From positions 1-33,538 of the forward strand of contig JAOPZJ010000138.1 of NCBI GenBank assembly GCA_025964155.1: a stretch of 33,538 bases of DNA, given 5' to 3'. The stretch is from Solirubrobacterales bacterium. GTDB taxonomy: Bacteria; Actinomycetota; Thermoleophilia; Solirubrobacterales; Solirubrobacteraceae. Numbering within the stretch: the first letter of the stretch is position 1; each line of letters begins with the position of its first letter. The notes under the pieces were generated by a model. The model had not been told where the DNA came from. It worked only from the letters and a program-made list of their open reading frames with translations, and did no database searches. The position numbers and the translations under genes were made by a program. Below, piece by piece: positions 1 through 7,303 of the stretch.

Positions 1-263
1 GCGGGCGGGCCGGCGACGTCGGGCAGCACCTGGAGCACGACGCGGTCTGCGCCGGATTCCGCGACCTGCAGGCGCAGGCGCGCGCCGGCCTCCACGCCCT
101 CGGGCAAGTGCGCGACCAGCGGCACACCATGCAGCAGGAGCAGGCCGTGGGCGCCCACGCGCTCGGTGACCCGCCCGGACAGGACCATCCCCGGGCGCAG
201 GACGGTGTCCATCTGTGCCGTGCGCAGGACGGCGAGGTCGACGGTGATGACCGGGACGGGCAC
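1..263 (-). CDS. FliK-like flagellar hook-length control protein (partial, N-terminus only)
   Basis: An open minus-strand frame starts at a GTG (forward cac at 261-263) and runs off the left edge, giving 87 residues and no stop. The product begins MPVPVITVDLAVLRTAQ. It continues with a beta-rich segment (LRPGMVLSGRV, then GLLLLHGVPLVAHLP, then LRLQVAESGADRVVLQVL). That alternation resembles the region of FliK-type proteins with the pattern 'G-V-G-R-V ... L-G-A-LP ... G-L-L-V ... V-L'. The divergent position next to flgF supports a flagellar role. An in-frame stop lies 11 codons upstream of the GTG, so the start is well bounded. Family assignment rests on pattern and context only; another flagellar or envelope beta-domain protein remains possible. 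Confidence 0.5.
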   Translation of the reverse strand, partial: MPVPVITVDLAVLRTAQMDTVLRPGMVLSGRVTERVGAHGLLLLHGVPLVAHLPEGVEAGARLRLQVAESGADRVVLQVLPDVAGPP

Positions 264-293
264 GCCCGGGTCATCGACCGCGGACGCCGCACC

Positions 294-320
294 TCAAGCG
301 CCCCCGCCGCGCGCCGACCA
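294..320 (+). promoter_or_regulatory. Candidate sigma28 (FliA/WhiG-type) promoter of flgF
   Basis: TCAA (294-297), then exactly 15 bases, then GCCGACCA (313-320), 8 bases before the flgF ATG. The known sigma28 consensus is TAAA-N15-GCCGATAA. A second site with the same spacing precedes flgG. Confidence 0.4.
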
Positions 321-328
321 CTCCGACC

Positions 329-1018
329 ATGAACCGTGGTCTCTACATCGCCGCCTCCGGGATGCTCGCCCAGCTCACCCGGCAGGACCAGCTCGCCAAC
401 GACCTGGCGAACGTCTCGACCGCGGGCTACAAGGCCGACCGCGTCAGCCAGCGGTCATTCGGCGAGCTGCTGCTCACGAACACCGCCACCGGCCAGACCA
501 TCGGAGCGCTCGGCCTGGGCAGCCAGATCACGAAGTACACCACGGACCTGCGCCCGCAGCCGCTGCGGCAGACCGACGAACCGCTGGACCTCGCCGTCAG
601 CGGCGAGGGCTTCTTCGCCGTCCAGACCGACAAGGGCGTGCGCTTCACGCGCAACGGCGCGTTCCGGTCCGGGCCCGGCGGAATCCTCACCGACCAACTC
701 GGCCACCCTGTCCTGGGTCCCGGGCGACAGCCCGTGGAGCTGACGGCCGACGGCACCGTCACCGCGGCTGCCGTCGGCGTCTTCGCCGTCCCGGATGCCG
801 TCAAGCAGGGGGACGCGCTCTTCTCCGGCACCGCGAGCGGCACCGCGAGCGGCACCGTGCAGACCGGCGAGCTCGAGGGCTCGGGCGTGGACTCGGCGCA
901 CACGATGATCGACATGCTCGCCTCGCTGCGGGCCTTCGAGGCGTCGCAGCGCGCGATCACGACGATCGACTCCACGCTGCGTGCGGCCGTCACGCAGGTC
1001 GGCTCGCTCAACGGCTGA
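329..1018 (+). CDS. flgF: Flagellar basal-body rod protein, FlgF/FlgG family
   Basis: 229-residue axial protein of the flagellar rod. Residues 1-40 carry the rod-protein N-terminus (MNRGLYIAASGM ... DQLANDLANVSTAGYKAD). This helix is exported and packs inside the rod, and contains the ANDLANVSTAGYK signature. The C-terminal 45 residues (SGVDSAHTMIDMLASLRAFEASQRAI) are the matching C-terminal rod helix with the family's S-x-V-D/N pattern. The middle is the FlgF/FlgG-like beta core (EGFFAVQTDKGVRFTRNGAF). It is first in a plus-strand flagellar series and is followed by a true FlgG, which is why FlgF is preferred. There is no clear Shine-Dalgarno sequence. The short in-frame repeat of TASG around residue 170 looks like a small tandem duplication. 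Confidence 0.85.
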   Translation: MNRGLYIAASGMLAQLTRQDQLANDLANVSTAGYKADRVSQRSFGELLLTNTATGQTIGALGLGSQITKYTTDLRPQPLRQTDEPLDLAVSGEGFFAVQTDKGVRFTRNGAFRSGPGGILTDQLGHPVLGPGRQPVELTADGTVTAAAVGVFAVPDAVKQGDALFSGTASGTASGTVQTGELEGSGVDSAHTMIDMLASLRAFEASQRAITTIDSTLRAAVTQVGSLNG

Positions 1019-1071
1019 GAAGTCATCTCATCACCCCCTCCAACCCACTGAACATGGTGCGCTCCACTGGC

Positions 1072-1098
1072 TCAAGACGCCCGCGCACCGTCCGATCA
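1072..1098 (+). promoter_or_regulatory. Candidate sigma28-type promoter of flgG
   Basis: TCAA (1072-1075), 15 bases, then TCCGATCA (1091-1098), in the 167-base flgF-flgG gap. It matches the site before flgF in spacing and in both boxes, and matches CCGAT of the sigma28 -10 consensus. Confidence 0.4.
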
Positions 1099-1117
1099 CC
1101 GGTGTGAGACGAGGAGC

Positions 1118-1187
1118 CTCCCGACTGGACCGCCCATTGGCGGGGGCCGGAGCTCCACCCATACAAGCTCCCGACTGGACCGCCCAT
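1118..1187 (+). repeat. 20-bp direct repeat flanking the flgG start
   Basis: ctcccgactggaccgcccat occurs at 1118-1137 and again at 1168-1187, with a period of 50 bases. The second copy ends on the first two bases of the flgG ATG (1186), so the segment just upstream of the gene has been duplicated. Between the copies lies a G/C-rich 30-base spacer. Confidence 0.9.
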
Positions 1188-1923
1188 GCTTCAAGGGATG
1201 TACAGCGCAGCCGCCGGCATGGCGGCACAGCAGCAGCGCATCGACGCCGCCGCGAACGACCTGGCGAACACCAGCACGACCGGCTACAAGCACGTGCGGG
1301 TGGCCTTCCGCGATCTCGCCTACACGGCCTCAGGCACCGGCGGGACGCGGGACGTGCTCATCGGTGGCGGCAGCGCCGCCGGCCTCATGGGCCGCAGCCT
1401 GGAGCAGGGTGCGCTGCAGCTGACCGGCGAGCCACTGGACGTCTCGCTGCAGGGCCACGGCTTCCTCGCGGTCAAGGGCCGCGACGGGCAGGTCGCGATG
1501 ACGCGCGACGGGCAACTGGGGACCGACGAGCGCGGCCGGCTCGTGACGTCGGGCGGGCTGCTGCTGGACCCGCCGATCACCGTTCCGGCGGGCAGCGACA
1601 AGGCCCAGCTGAAGATCGCCCGTGACGGCACCGTCACCGCCAAGGGCGTCCGGATCGGCGCGCTGCGCCTCGTCACCGTCCCGAACCCGAGCGCCCTGGA
1701 GGGCGGCGCGGACAACACGTTCAAGACGAACGCCGCCTCCGGTCCGGCCGCCGCCGCGCCGCGTACGACCACCGTGACCCAGGGCTCGCTGGAAAGCTCC
1801 AACGTCGATCTGGGCGACGCGATGGTCGGCATGATGGAGGCCCAGCGCGGCTTTGAGCTCGCGAGCAAGGCGATCCAGTACCAGGACCAGCTCATGGAGA
1901 TCGCGAACGGCATCAAACGATGA
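1186..1923 (+). CDS. flgG: Flagellar distal rod protein FlgG
   Basis: 245-residue rod protein, close to the usual FlgG length of about 260. The N-terminus MLQGMYSAAAGM ... ANDLANTSTTGYK is the rod/hook helix signature. The C-terminus (GSLESSNVDLGDAMVGMMEAQRGFELASKAIQ) is the typical FlgG end, including SNVD and the M-x-E-x-QR-x-FE motif. The core contains GHGFLAVKGRDGQVAMTRDGQ. FlgG forms the distal rod that crosses the cell envelope and joins the hook. The ATG lies in the second copy of a 20-bp repeat, with only weak Shine-Dalgarno similarity upstream. The stop overlaps the next start by 4 bases (ATGA at 1920), so translation is probably coupled. Confidence 0.92.
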   Translation: MLQGMYSAAAGMAAQQQRIDAAANDLANTSTTGYKHVRVAFRDLAYTASGTGGTRDVLIGGGSAAGLMGRSLEQGALQLTGEPLDVSLQGHGFLAVKGRDGQVAMTRDGQLGTDERGRLVTSGGLLLDPPITVPAGSDKAQLKIARDGTVTAKGVRIGALRLVTVPNPSALEGGADNTFKTNAASGPAAAAPRTTTVTQGSLESSNVDLGDAMVGMMEAQRGFELASKAIQYQDQLMEIANGIKR

Positions 1924-2117
1924 CCGGCGCCGCTCCCATCGATCCTGCCGTTCAGCGCCTGCTCGCCGGTGAGCTGGCCAAGTCGCTATGGGCGACCGCC
2001 AAGCCCCAGGACGACGGGAATGGCCAAGGCGCGCCGCCCGCCGGCGCGGCCGACACCTTCGCCACGCTGTTCACCGACGCGCTGGCCGACGCGATCGCCG
2101 GGACGGACGGGCGATGA
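1920..2117 (+). CDS. Short FlgJ-like rod-binding protein (putative)
   Basis: 65 residues, linked by ATGA overlaps both to flgG (1920) and to the following flgN (2114), so it is a genuine member of the operon. The sequence has two helices, AVQRLLAGELAKSLWATAKP and DTFATLFTDALADAIAG, separated by a Gly/Ala/Pro linker. This matches the layout of the FlgJ N-terminal rod-cap domain, where a 'LL..ML.SMR.A' helix is followed by 'Y..MLD..LA..IA'. It has no muramidase domain, as in many alpha-proteobacterial or Gram-positive short versions. The assignment is from pattern and position between flgG and flgN; it may also be an unrelated export chaperone. Confidence 0.5.
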   Translation: MTGAAPIDPAVQRLLAGELAKSLWATAKPQDDGNGQGAPPAGAADTFATLFTDALADAIAGTDGR

Positions 2118-2686
2118 CCACCGCTGTCGCGGCCCGCACCGGATCCCCGCTCGGCGACGCGGTGCTCGCGCACCTGCAGGTCCAGCTCGAGTCCGCCGGC
2201 AGCCTGCTGCAGGCCGTGATCGCGCAGGGCCGCGCCGTGCGCCTGCGCGAGGTGGAGACCGTCCTGGCGCGGATGGCGGACATGCAGGCCGAGAGCGAGC
2301 GGCGCGGGCGCCTGGAGCGCGAGCGCACCGTGCTGCTCACGCAGGCCGCCGGCATCCTCGGGATCCCACCCCACACCGTCACGCTCGACGCGCTCTGCAC
2401 GCTGCTGGACCCGGGGACCGTGGCGCTCGCGCGCGAGCGGTCGGCCCAGCTCCGCGGCACCCTGGACGAGCTGCAGCAGCAGCACGCGATCAACCGGGCG
2501 CTCATGAAGCAGGAGCTCGCCTTCGTCGAGCACCTCACCCGCCTGCTCGCCGGCGGCGCCGGCCACGACGATCCGGACACCTACGGCCGACCGGGCGACG
2601 CCGCCAGCGCGGCGGACGGGCGGGGTGGGCGGGCGGGCATCGCGTCACGGCCGCCGGCCCTGCGCGCCCTGAACCTCGAGGCCTGA
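2114..2686 (+). CDS. flgN: FlgN family flagellar export chaperone
   Basis: 190 residues from the ATG at 2114, which overlaps the stop of the preceding 65-codon gene. That coupling makes it a better start than the longer in-frame ATG at 1988. Residues 10-150 are almost entirely alpha-helical and charged (QLESAGSLLQAVIAQGRAVRLREVETVLARMADMQ; TLDELQQQHAINRALMKQELAFVEHL), as in FlgN/FlgN-like coiled-coil chaperones. The last 35 residues are disordered and rich in Gly, Arg and Ala. FlgN keeps FlgK and FlgL unfolded for export, and both genes follow immediately. Sequence identity in this family is low, so gene order carries much of the call. Confidence 0.8.
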   Translation: MTTAVAARTGSPLGDAVLAHLQVQLESAGSLLQAVIAQGRAVRLREVETVLARMADMQAESERRGRLERERTVLLTQAAGILGIPPHTVTLDALCTLLDPGTVALARERSAQLRGTLDELQQQHAINRALMKQELAFVEHLTRLLAGGAGHDDPDTYGRPGDAASAADGRGGRAGIASRPPALRALNLEA

Positions 2687-2688
2687 CG

Positions 2689-3999
2689 ATGAGCATCGCG
2701 AGCTTCAGCGGACTGCAGACCTCCCTCCGGGCCCTCATGGCCCAGCAGGCGGCACTCGACACGACCGCGCACAACATCGCGAACGTCAACACCAAGGGCT
2801 ACACGCGGCAGACCGTCGAGCTCGGCGCGTCGCTCCCCTACAGCCTGTCGGCGGGCGTCACGCAGTCCGGCGCGGGCGCCCAGATCGGGCAGGGCGTGGA
2901 CGTCCTGGCCTTCAGTCGCGCCCGAGACGTCTTCGGCGACCTGCAGTACCGCGCGCAGCAGATGCTCGGCGGCCAGGCGTCCACGCAGGCCCAGGCGCTG
3001 GACCAGGCGCAGGACCTTGCCGGCGAGCCGTCGGACACCTCGATCAACGCCCTGCTGTCAAACCTCCATGCGGCCTGGCAGGACGTCGCCGACCAGCCCC
3101 AGTCCACGGCCGCCAAGGCCGCGCTCATCGGGCACGCCACGTCGCTGGCGGCGGCGATCAACCAGCTGGACGCCGGCCTGGCGCAGATCCAGAGCACCGC
3201 GGGCGCGCAGTACACGGCGCTGACCGGCTCCCAGGGCCCGGTACAGACGGCCGCGACCGAGATCGCGACGCTCAACCGCTCGATCACCGACGCCGTCGCC
3301 CGTGGCCAGCAGCCCAACGACCTGCTGGACCGGCGCGACCTCCTGCTGGACCAGCTCTCCGCGCTCGGGCAGGTCTCCGTCACGGATCTGGGCAACGGCT
3401 CGATCCGGCTTGCGTTCGGGGACGCCGCCACACCGCTCGTGGACGACACGACCGTCACCTGGCCGCAGACGCTGACCACCGCCACCGGCGGCAAGCTCGG
3501 CGCGCTGCTGGACCTCGGCAGCGCCGGCGGCACGATCGGCGCCTACCGCGCGGACCTGGACGCCATGGCCGCCGGCCTCACCGCGGCGACGAACGCGCTC
3601 CAGCCCACAGCCTTCTTCTCCGGGACGACGGCCGCCACGTTGGGCGTCGTCGCCACCGCGACGACCGTGACGCCCGGGTCCACCGCCACCGCGGGCGCGA
3701 ACGACCTCGCCCTGCAGCTGGCCGCGCTGCGGGGCGGCGCAGCCGACACGACGTACGCCGGGCTCGTGCGCGACATGGGGGCCGGGGCCGCCGATGCCCA
3801 GCGCCGTGCGGACACGAGCGCCACGCTCGCCGCCTCGGCGGAGGAGCGCCGCCAGAGCGTCGGCGGCGTCGCGCTCGACGAGGAGCTCACGGACATGCTC
3901 CGCTTCCAGCGCGGCTACCAGGCCGCGTCGCGCGCGCTGTCGACGATGGACGAGATGCTCGACGTGCTCATCAACCGCACGGGACGGGTCGGGCTGTAG
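2689..3999 (+). CDS. flgK: Flagellar hook-associated protein 1 FlgK
   Basis: 436 residues from the ATG at 2689, two bases after the flgN stop. The longer upstream frame overlaps flgN and is not real. The N-terminus SIASFSGLQTSLRALMAQQAALDTTAHNIANVNTKGYTRQTVE is the FlgK/rod-type D0-D1 helix with the ANVNTKGYTRQ signature. The C-terminus (GVALDEELTDMLRFQRGYQAASRALSTMDEMLDVLINRTG) is the FlgK end. FlgK is the hook-filament junction protein. The usual length is 500-650, so the variable outer domain is reduced here. Alanine- and threonine-rich segments fill residues 290-360. Confidence 0.93.
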   Translation: MSIASFSGLQTSLRALMAQQAALDTTAHNIANVNTKGYTRQTVELGASLPYSLSAGVTQSGAGAQIGQGVDVLAFSRARDVFGDLQYRAQQMLGGQASTQAQALDQAQDLAGEPSDTSINALLSNLHAAWQDVADQPQSTAAKAALIGHATSLAAAINQLDAGLAQIQSTAGAQYTALTGSQGPVQTAATEIATLNRSITDAVARGQQPNDLLDRRDLLLDQLSALGQVSVTDLGNGSIRLAFGDAATPLVDDTTVTWPQTLTTATGGKLGALLDLGSAGGTIGAYRADLDAMAAGLTAATNALQPTAFFSGTTAATLGVVATATTVTPGSTATAGANDLALQLAALRGGAADTTYAGLVRDMGAGAADAQRRADTSATLAASAEERRQSVGGVALDEELTDMLRFQRGYQAASRALSTMDEMLDVLINRTGRVGL

Positions 4000-4001
4000 C
4001 C

Positions 4002-4901
4002 ATGGCGATGCGCATCACCTCGCAGACGATGAGCACCCGCGTCATGGACGACCTGCGCGCCGCCCAGGCCAGGGTCGCCCGCCAGCAGCAGGAGGTGGCC
4101 TCCGGCCGCCGCATCGTGCAAGCCTCCGACGACGCGCTCGGCACCCACGACGCCCTGCTGCTGCGCGGCTCGCTCGACGGCCTGACCAAGGACCGCGAGT
4201 CGGTCGCCGACGCGACCGCTTGGGTCTCGGCCACGGACTCCGCCCTGTCGCAGATCACCGACGTCGTGCACCGCGCGCGCGAGCTGACCCTCCAGGGGGC
4301 CAACGGAGCCACGACGAACGCCGGACGCGCGGCGATCGCCGCCGAGCTCACCCAGCTCATCGACGTGGTCAAGGACGCCGCCAACGCGAAGGTCGGCGAC
4401 GCCTACATCTTCGGCGGCACCGCGACGAGCACGCCGCCCTACGCCGCCGGCGCCGTCGACTCGTACGCCGGCGACACCGCCGTCGTGGCCCGCTCGATCG
4501 GCCCGGGCGTCGCGGTCCAGGTGAACACGACCGGCATGCAGGTGCTGGGCGCCGGTGGCGGCGACGGCCAGCTGCTGGACACGCTGCGCACGATCCAGGC
4601 CCATCTGACCGCCAACGCCACCGCGTCCCTCCAGGGCACCGACCTGCAGGCGCTGTCGGCGAACCTCGACACGATCACCGCCCAGCAGGCCACGGTCGGC
4701 GCGACGCAGAACCGCCTGGACGCCGCCGACGCGCGGCTCACCGACGCGCAGCTCGTCGCGACGACGCTGCTCGGCACGACGCAGGACGCCGATCCCGTCG
4801 AGGCGCTCATGCAGCTCAACGCCCAGTCCGCGGCCTACCAGGGCGCCCTGAAGACCGCCGCCAACGTCCTGCAACCGTCGCTCCTGGACTTCCTGCGCTG
4901 A
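4002..4901 (+). CDS. flgL: Flagellar hook-associated protein 3 FlgL
   Basis: 299 residues, starting 2 bases after flgK. The N-terminal flagellin-like domain (MAMRITSQTMSTRVMDDLRAAQARVARQQQEVASGRRIVQASDDA) and C-terminal helix (NAQSAAYQGALKTAANVLQPSLLDFLR) are those of FlgL, which joins FlgK to the first flagellin subunits. The motif FGGTATSTPPY around residue 140 is typical of the FlgL core. Length is normal. The stop overlaps an ATG by one base (TGATG at 4899), which opens a 22-codon frame ending inside fliW; I do not call that frame a gene. Confidence 0.92.
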   Translation: MAMRITSQTMSTRVMDDLRAAQARVARQQQEVASGRRIVQASDDALGTHDALLLRGSLDGLTKDRESVADATAWVSATDSALSQITDVVHRARELTLQGANGATTNAGRAAIAAELTQLIDVVKDAANAKVGDAYIFGGTATSTPPYAAGAVDSYAGDTAVVARSIGPGVAVQVNTTGMQVLGAGGGDGQLLDTLRTIQAHLTANATASLQGTDLQALSANLDTITAQQATVGATQNRLDAADARLTDAQLVATTLLGTTQDADPVEALMQLNAQSAAYQGALKTAANVLQPSLLDFLR

Positions 4902-4959
4902 TGGCCGATCACACAGACGACACCCTGCCCGCCCGTCGACCGGAGGACCGCACCATCCC

Positions 4960-5418
4960 ATGTCCGTGACCCTGCACAGCACCCGCTTCGGGCCTCTGGA
5001 GATCCCAGACGAGGCCGTCCTGGACTTCCCGGCCGGCCTCATCGGTCTCGGTGGCCGCCGCTACGCGCTGCTGGCTCGCGAGGACGACGCCGCCTTCGTG
5101 TGGCTGCACTCGCTCGACGACCCGCAGCTCGCGATCCCCGTCACCAACCCGTGGCGGTTCTTCGGCGGCTACGAGGTCGAGCTCTCCGACGAGGAGGCCG
5201 CGCGCATCGGCATCGAGGACGCAACCGCGACCTCGGTCTACGTGACGGTCCGTGCCGCCGAGTCCCTCCAGGACTTCTGCGCGAACCTCGCGGCGCCCAT
5301 CCTCATCGCCGGTGGCCGCGGTCACCAGATCATCAACCAGGCGCCCGACGCGCCCGTCCGGGCTCCGCTCTTCGCAGACCTCGCCGGCACCGGCGATCCA
5401 AAGGCCCGGGCCGCCTAG
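4960..5418 (+). CDS. fliW: Flagellar assembly factor FliW
   Basis: 152 residues with the FliW beta-barrel pattern: TRFGPLEIPDEAVLDFPAGLIGLG, FVWLHSLDDPQLAIPVTNPW, and the C-terminal NLAAPILIAGGRGHQIINQ. In Bacillus FliW binds either flagellin or CsrA. When flagellin is secreted, free FliW sequesters CsrA and relieves repression of flagellin translation. csrA begins 24 bases downstream and flagellin follows, so the whole loop is encoded together. A Shine-Dalgarno GGAGG lies at 4942-4946. Confidence 0.93.
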   Translation: MSVTLHSTRFGPLEIPDEAVLDFPAGLIGLGGRRYALLAREDDAAFVWLHSLDDPQLAIPVTNPWRFFGGYEVELSDEEAARIGIEDATATSVYVTVRAAESLQDFCANLAAPILIAGGRGHQIINQAPDAPVRAPLFADLAGTGDPKARAA

Positions 5419-5442
5419 GGCGACCCCCGGTACCCTCGCGCG

Positions 5443-5688
5443 ATGCTCATCATCACCCGCCGTCCCGGAGAGAAGCTCATGATCGGTGACGACGTGGTCA
5501 TCGAGGTCATCGAGGTGAGCGGATCGAGTGTCCGCATCGGGATCGCCGCGCCGAAGTCGATCCCCGTGTACCGGGAAGAGATCTACAGCGCGGTCAAGGC
5601 CGAGAACACCGCGGCAGCCGCCGCGGACCCCGGCCAGGTCCCGCAGGAGCTGACCAGCGCCGAGCCGTCCGCCCGACCCAGCAGTTAG
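5443..5688 (+). CDS. csrA: Carbon storage/translational regulator CsrA
   Basis: 81 residues. The first 55 form the complete CsrA domain: [25 protein letters not shown], then [19 protein letters not shown]. This includes the N-terminal strand and the PVYREEIY segment that contacts GGA-containing RNA. The dimer binds 5' leaders over GGA motifs and blocks ribosome access. The last 25 residues are an Ala/Pro-rich tail absent from minimal 61-75-residue homologues. Position directly after fliW and 54 bases before fliC indicates flagellin mRNA as the prime target. Confidence 0.95.
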   Translation: MLIITRRPGEKLMIGDDVVIEVIEVSGSSVRIGIAAPKSIPVYREEIYSAVKAENTAAAAADPGQVPQELTSAEPSARPSS

Positions 5689-5696
5689 CCGTCAAC

Positions 5697-5742
5697 GGGA
5701 CCCGATCCGTCCCCCCTCAACGAATCCACGGAAGGAGACACG
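5697..5742 (+). promoter_or_regulatory. fliC leader with hairpin, GGA motifs and Shine-Dalgarno: candidate CsrA target
   Basis: A short hairpin, GGGAC (5697-5701) pairing with GTCCC (5709-5713), contains one GGA. Two more GGA triplets, at 5730-5732 and 5734-5736, form the AAGGAG Shine-Dalgarno of fliC (ATG 5743). Multiple GGA sites, one on the ribosome-binding site, are the known layout of CsrA-repressed leaders. Binding itself is inference. Confidence 0.5.
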
Positions 5743-6552
5743 ATGTCTCTGCGCATCAACAACAACACGGAAGCGTTCAACACCCATCGCCAGCTCATGC
5801 AGACGAGCGACCGTCTGACGAAGGCGATGGAGAAGCTGTCATCCGGGTCCCGCATCAACCACGCCTCCGACGACGCCGCCGGCCTGGGCATCAGCGAGAA
5901 GATGCGCGGTCAGATCCGCGGCCTGGCGCAGGCCCAGCGCAACATCCAGGACGGCGTCGGCCTCGTGCAGACCGCCGAGGGCAACCTCGACGAGGTCCAC
6001 TCGATGCTGCAGCGCGTACGTGAGCTCGCGGTCCAGTACAAGAACGGCGCGATGAGCGCCGCGGGTCAGGCCGCGATCCAGACCGAGGTCAACCAGCTCG
6101 CGTCGGAGATCGACCGCATCGGCCAGGCCGCCAAGTTCAACGGCATCGCGCTGTTGAACGCGGCGGGGACCGTCACCTTCCAGGTCGGCGCGAACGACGG
6201 CGAGCAGATCACCGTCCCGACGATCAGCCTCGGCTCGACCCTCGGCACTGCGGCGTTCTCCCTGACCGCCTCCGGCACGACCGACCTCACCGAGATCGAC
6301 GCCGCCCTGGACGCCATCAGCGCCGCGCGGGCCACGTTCGGCGCGGTCCAGAACCGCCTCGAGCACACGCTCGCGGTGCAGGCGACGTCGCAGGAGAACC
6401 TCGTCGCCGCCGAGTCCCGCATCCGCGACGTGGACATGGCCTCGGAGATGACGAACCTCACGAAGGAGCAGATCCTGACCCAGGCGGGCACGGCGATGCT
6501 CGCGCAGGCCAACCAGGCACCGAACGCGGTGCTCAGCCTCCTGCGCGGATAA
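5743..6552 (+). CDS. fliC: Flagellin FliC
   Basis: 269-residue filament subunit with strong flagellin ends. The N-terminus is SLRINNNTEAFNTHRQL ... EKLSSGSRINHASDDAAGLGISEKMRGQIRGL; the C-terminus is SRIRDVDMASEMTNLTKEQILTQAGTAMLAQANQAPNAVLSLLRG. The variable D2/D3 region is nearly missing: only about 60 residues of beta/threonine-rich sequence separate the conserved D1 helices. This is therefore a minimal flagellin. A good AAGGAG ribosome site lies 6 bases upstream. The gene ends 20 bases from the convergent TetR gene with no strong terminator visible between them. Confidence 0.95.
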   Translation: MSLRINNNTEAFNTHRQLMQTSDRLTKAMEKLSSGSRINHASDDAAGLGISEKMRGQIRGLAQAQRNIQDGVGLVQTAEGNLDEVHSMLQRVRELAVQYKNGAMSAAGQAAIQTEVNQLASEIDRIGQAAKFNGIALLNAAGTVTFQVGANDGEQITVPTISLGSTLGTAAFSLTASGTTDLTEIDAALDAISAARATFGAVQNRLEHTLAVQATSQENLVAAESRIRDVDMASEMTNLTKEQILTQAGTAMLAQANQAPNAVLSLLRG

Positions 6553-6572
6553 CCCGGGATCAGCGGCGGCGC

Positions 6573-7229
6573 TCAGCGAGCCGGCGGGCGCCAGCACTGC
6601 ATCACGGAGTCCAGTTGCTCGTCCTCCAGGTGCACCACCGGCAGCGCCGTCGGTGTCGTGGGCTGGGCTCGCAGGCCGTCGAGGACGATCGCGAGGTAGC
6701 GCCGCCACAGATCCGGCTGCACGTCGCGGGCGGCGTCCGCGATCGTAATGAGCATCATGTTGATCATCGGCAGGTCCTGATGGCCGATGTCGGCGCGGAG
6801 CGCGCCGCTCTCCTGGGCGCGCGCCACCACCTCGTTGACGAGCGGCGTGATCCGGTCGCGGACGCTGGTGATCCGCTGGCGCCCGTGGGGCGAGTTGATG
6901 AGCAGCTCCTTCAGCCCCCGGTCGGACGCCTGCATGCCGGCCGCCTGCTCGAGGAACGCGGTGAGCCCCTCCCAGGGGTCGGGGTTGTCCAGCGCCGCGA
7001 GCGCCATGGCGGTGAACTCCTCGAGCCGCTGCTCGAAGAGCGCGTCGATGAGTGCGTCCTTGTCCGGGAAGCGGCGGTAGACCGTCCCCACGCCGACGCC
7101 GGCGTGGTGTGCGATGTCGTCGAGCGACGCACCCAGCCCCCGGTCGGCGAAGACCTCCTGGGCCGCCTCGAGGATCCGCAACCGGTTGCGCTCGGCGTCC
7201 TTGCGAAGGGGTCGTGTTACAACGGTCAC
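6573..7229 (-). CDS. TetR/AcrR family transcriptional regulator
   Basis: 218 residues from the GTG at 7229 (VTVVTRPLRKDAERNRLRILEAA). The longer frame upstream has a low-complexity Arg-rich product and is rejected. Residues 15-60 form the TetR helix-turn-helix (ILEAAQEVFADRGLGASLDDIAHHAGVGVGTVYRRFPDKDAL). The C-terminal 150 residues are the helical ligand/dimer domain (EEFTAMALAALDNPDPWEGLTAFLEQAAGMQASDRGLKELL), similar to the subgroup that includes transporter-linked repressors. No efflux gene is adjacent, so the target is unknown; the small membrane protein upstream on the same strand is one candidate. TATCCT lies close before the GTG, suggesting a short or absent leader. Confidence 0.88.
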   Translation of the reverse strand: MTVVTRPLRKDAERNRLRILEAAQEVFADRGLGASLDDIAHHAGVGVGTVYRRFPDKDALIDALFEQRLEEFTAMALAALDNPDPWEGLTAFLEQAAGMQASDRGLKELLINSPHGRQRITSVRDRITPLVNEVVARAQESGALRADIGHQDLPMINMMLITIADAARDVQPDLWRRYLAIVLDGLRAQPTTPTALPVVHLEDEQLDSVMQCWRPPAR

Positions 7230-7272
7230 ACCCTGAGGATACACAAATGGAGTCTGCTTCTCCGGTTTTCTG

Positions 7273-7293
7273 GCGGCCCGACGGCCGGGCCGC
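7273..7293 (-). terminator. Stem-loop after the small membrane-protein gene
   Basis: GCGGCCC (7273-7279) pairs perfectly with GGGCCGC (7287-7293) around a 7-base loop, 11 bases past the stop codon at 7304. There is no U-tract on the minus strand, so termination is only suggested. Confidence 0.35.
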
Positions 7294-7303
7294 GCGACGC
7301 GGG

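Noticed and set aside
4901-4969. A 22-codon frame starting on the flgL stop (TGATG) and ending inside fliW.
   Set aside because: It has no ribosome site of its own and no recognisable product. The GGAGG inside it serves fliW, so it is probably spacer.
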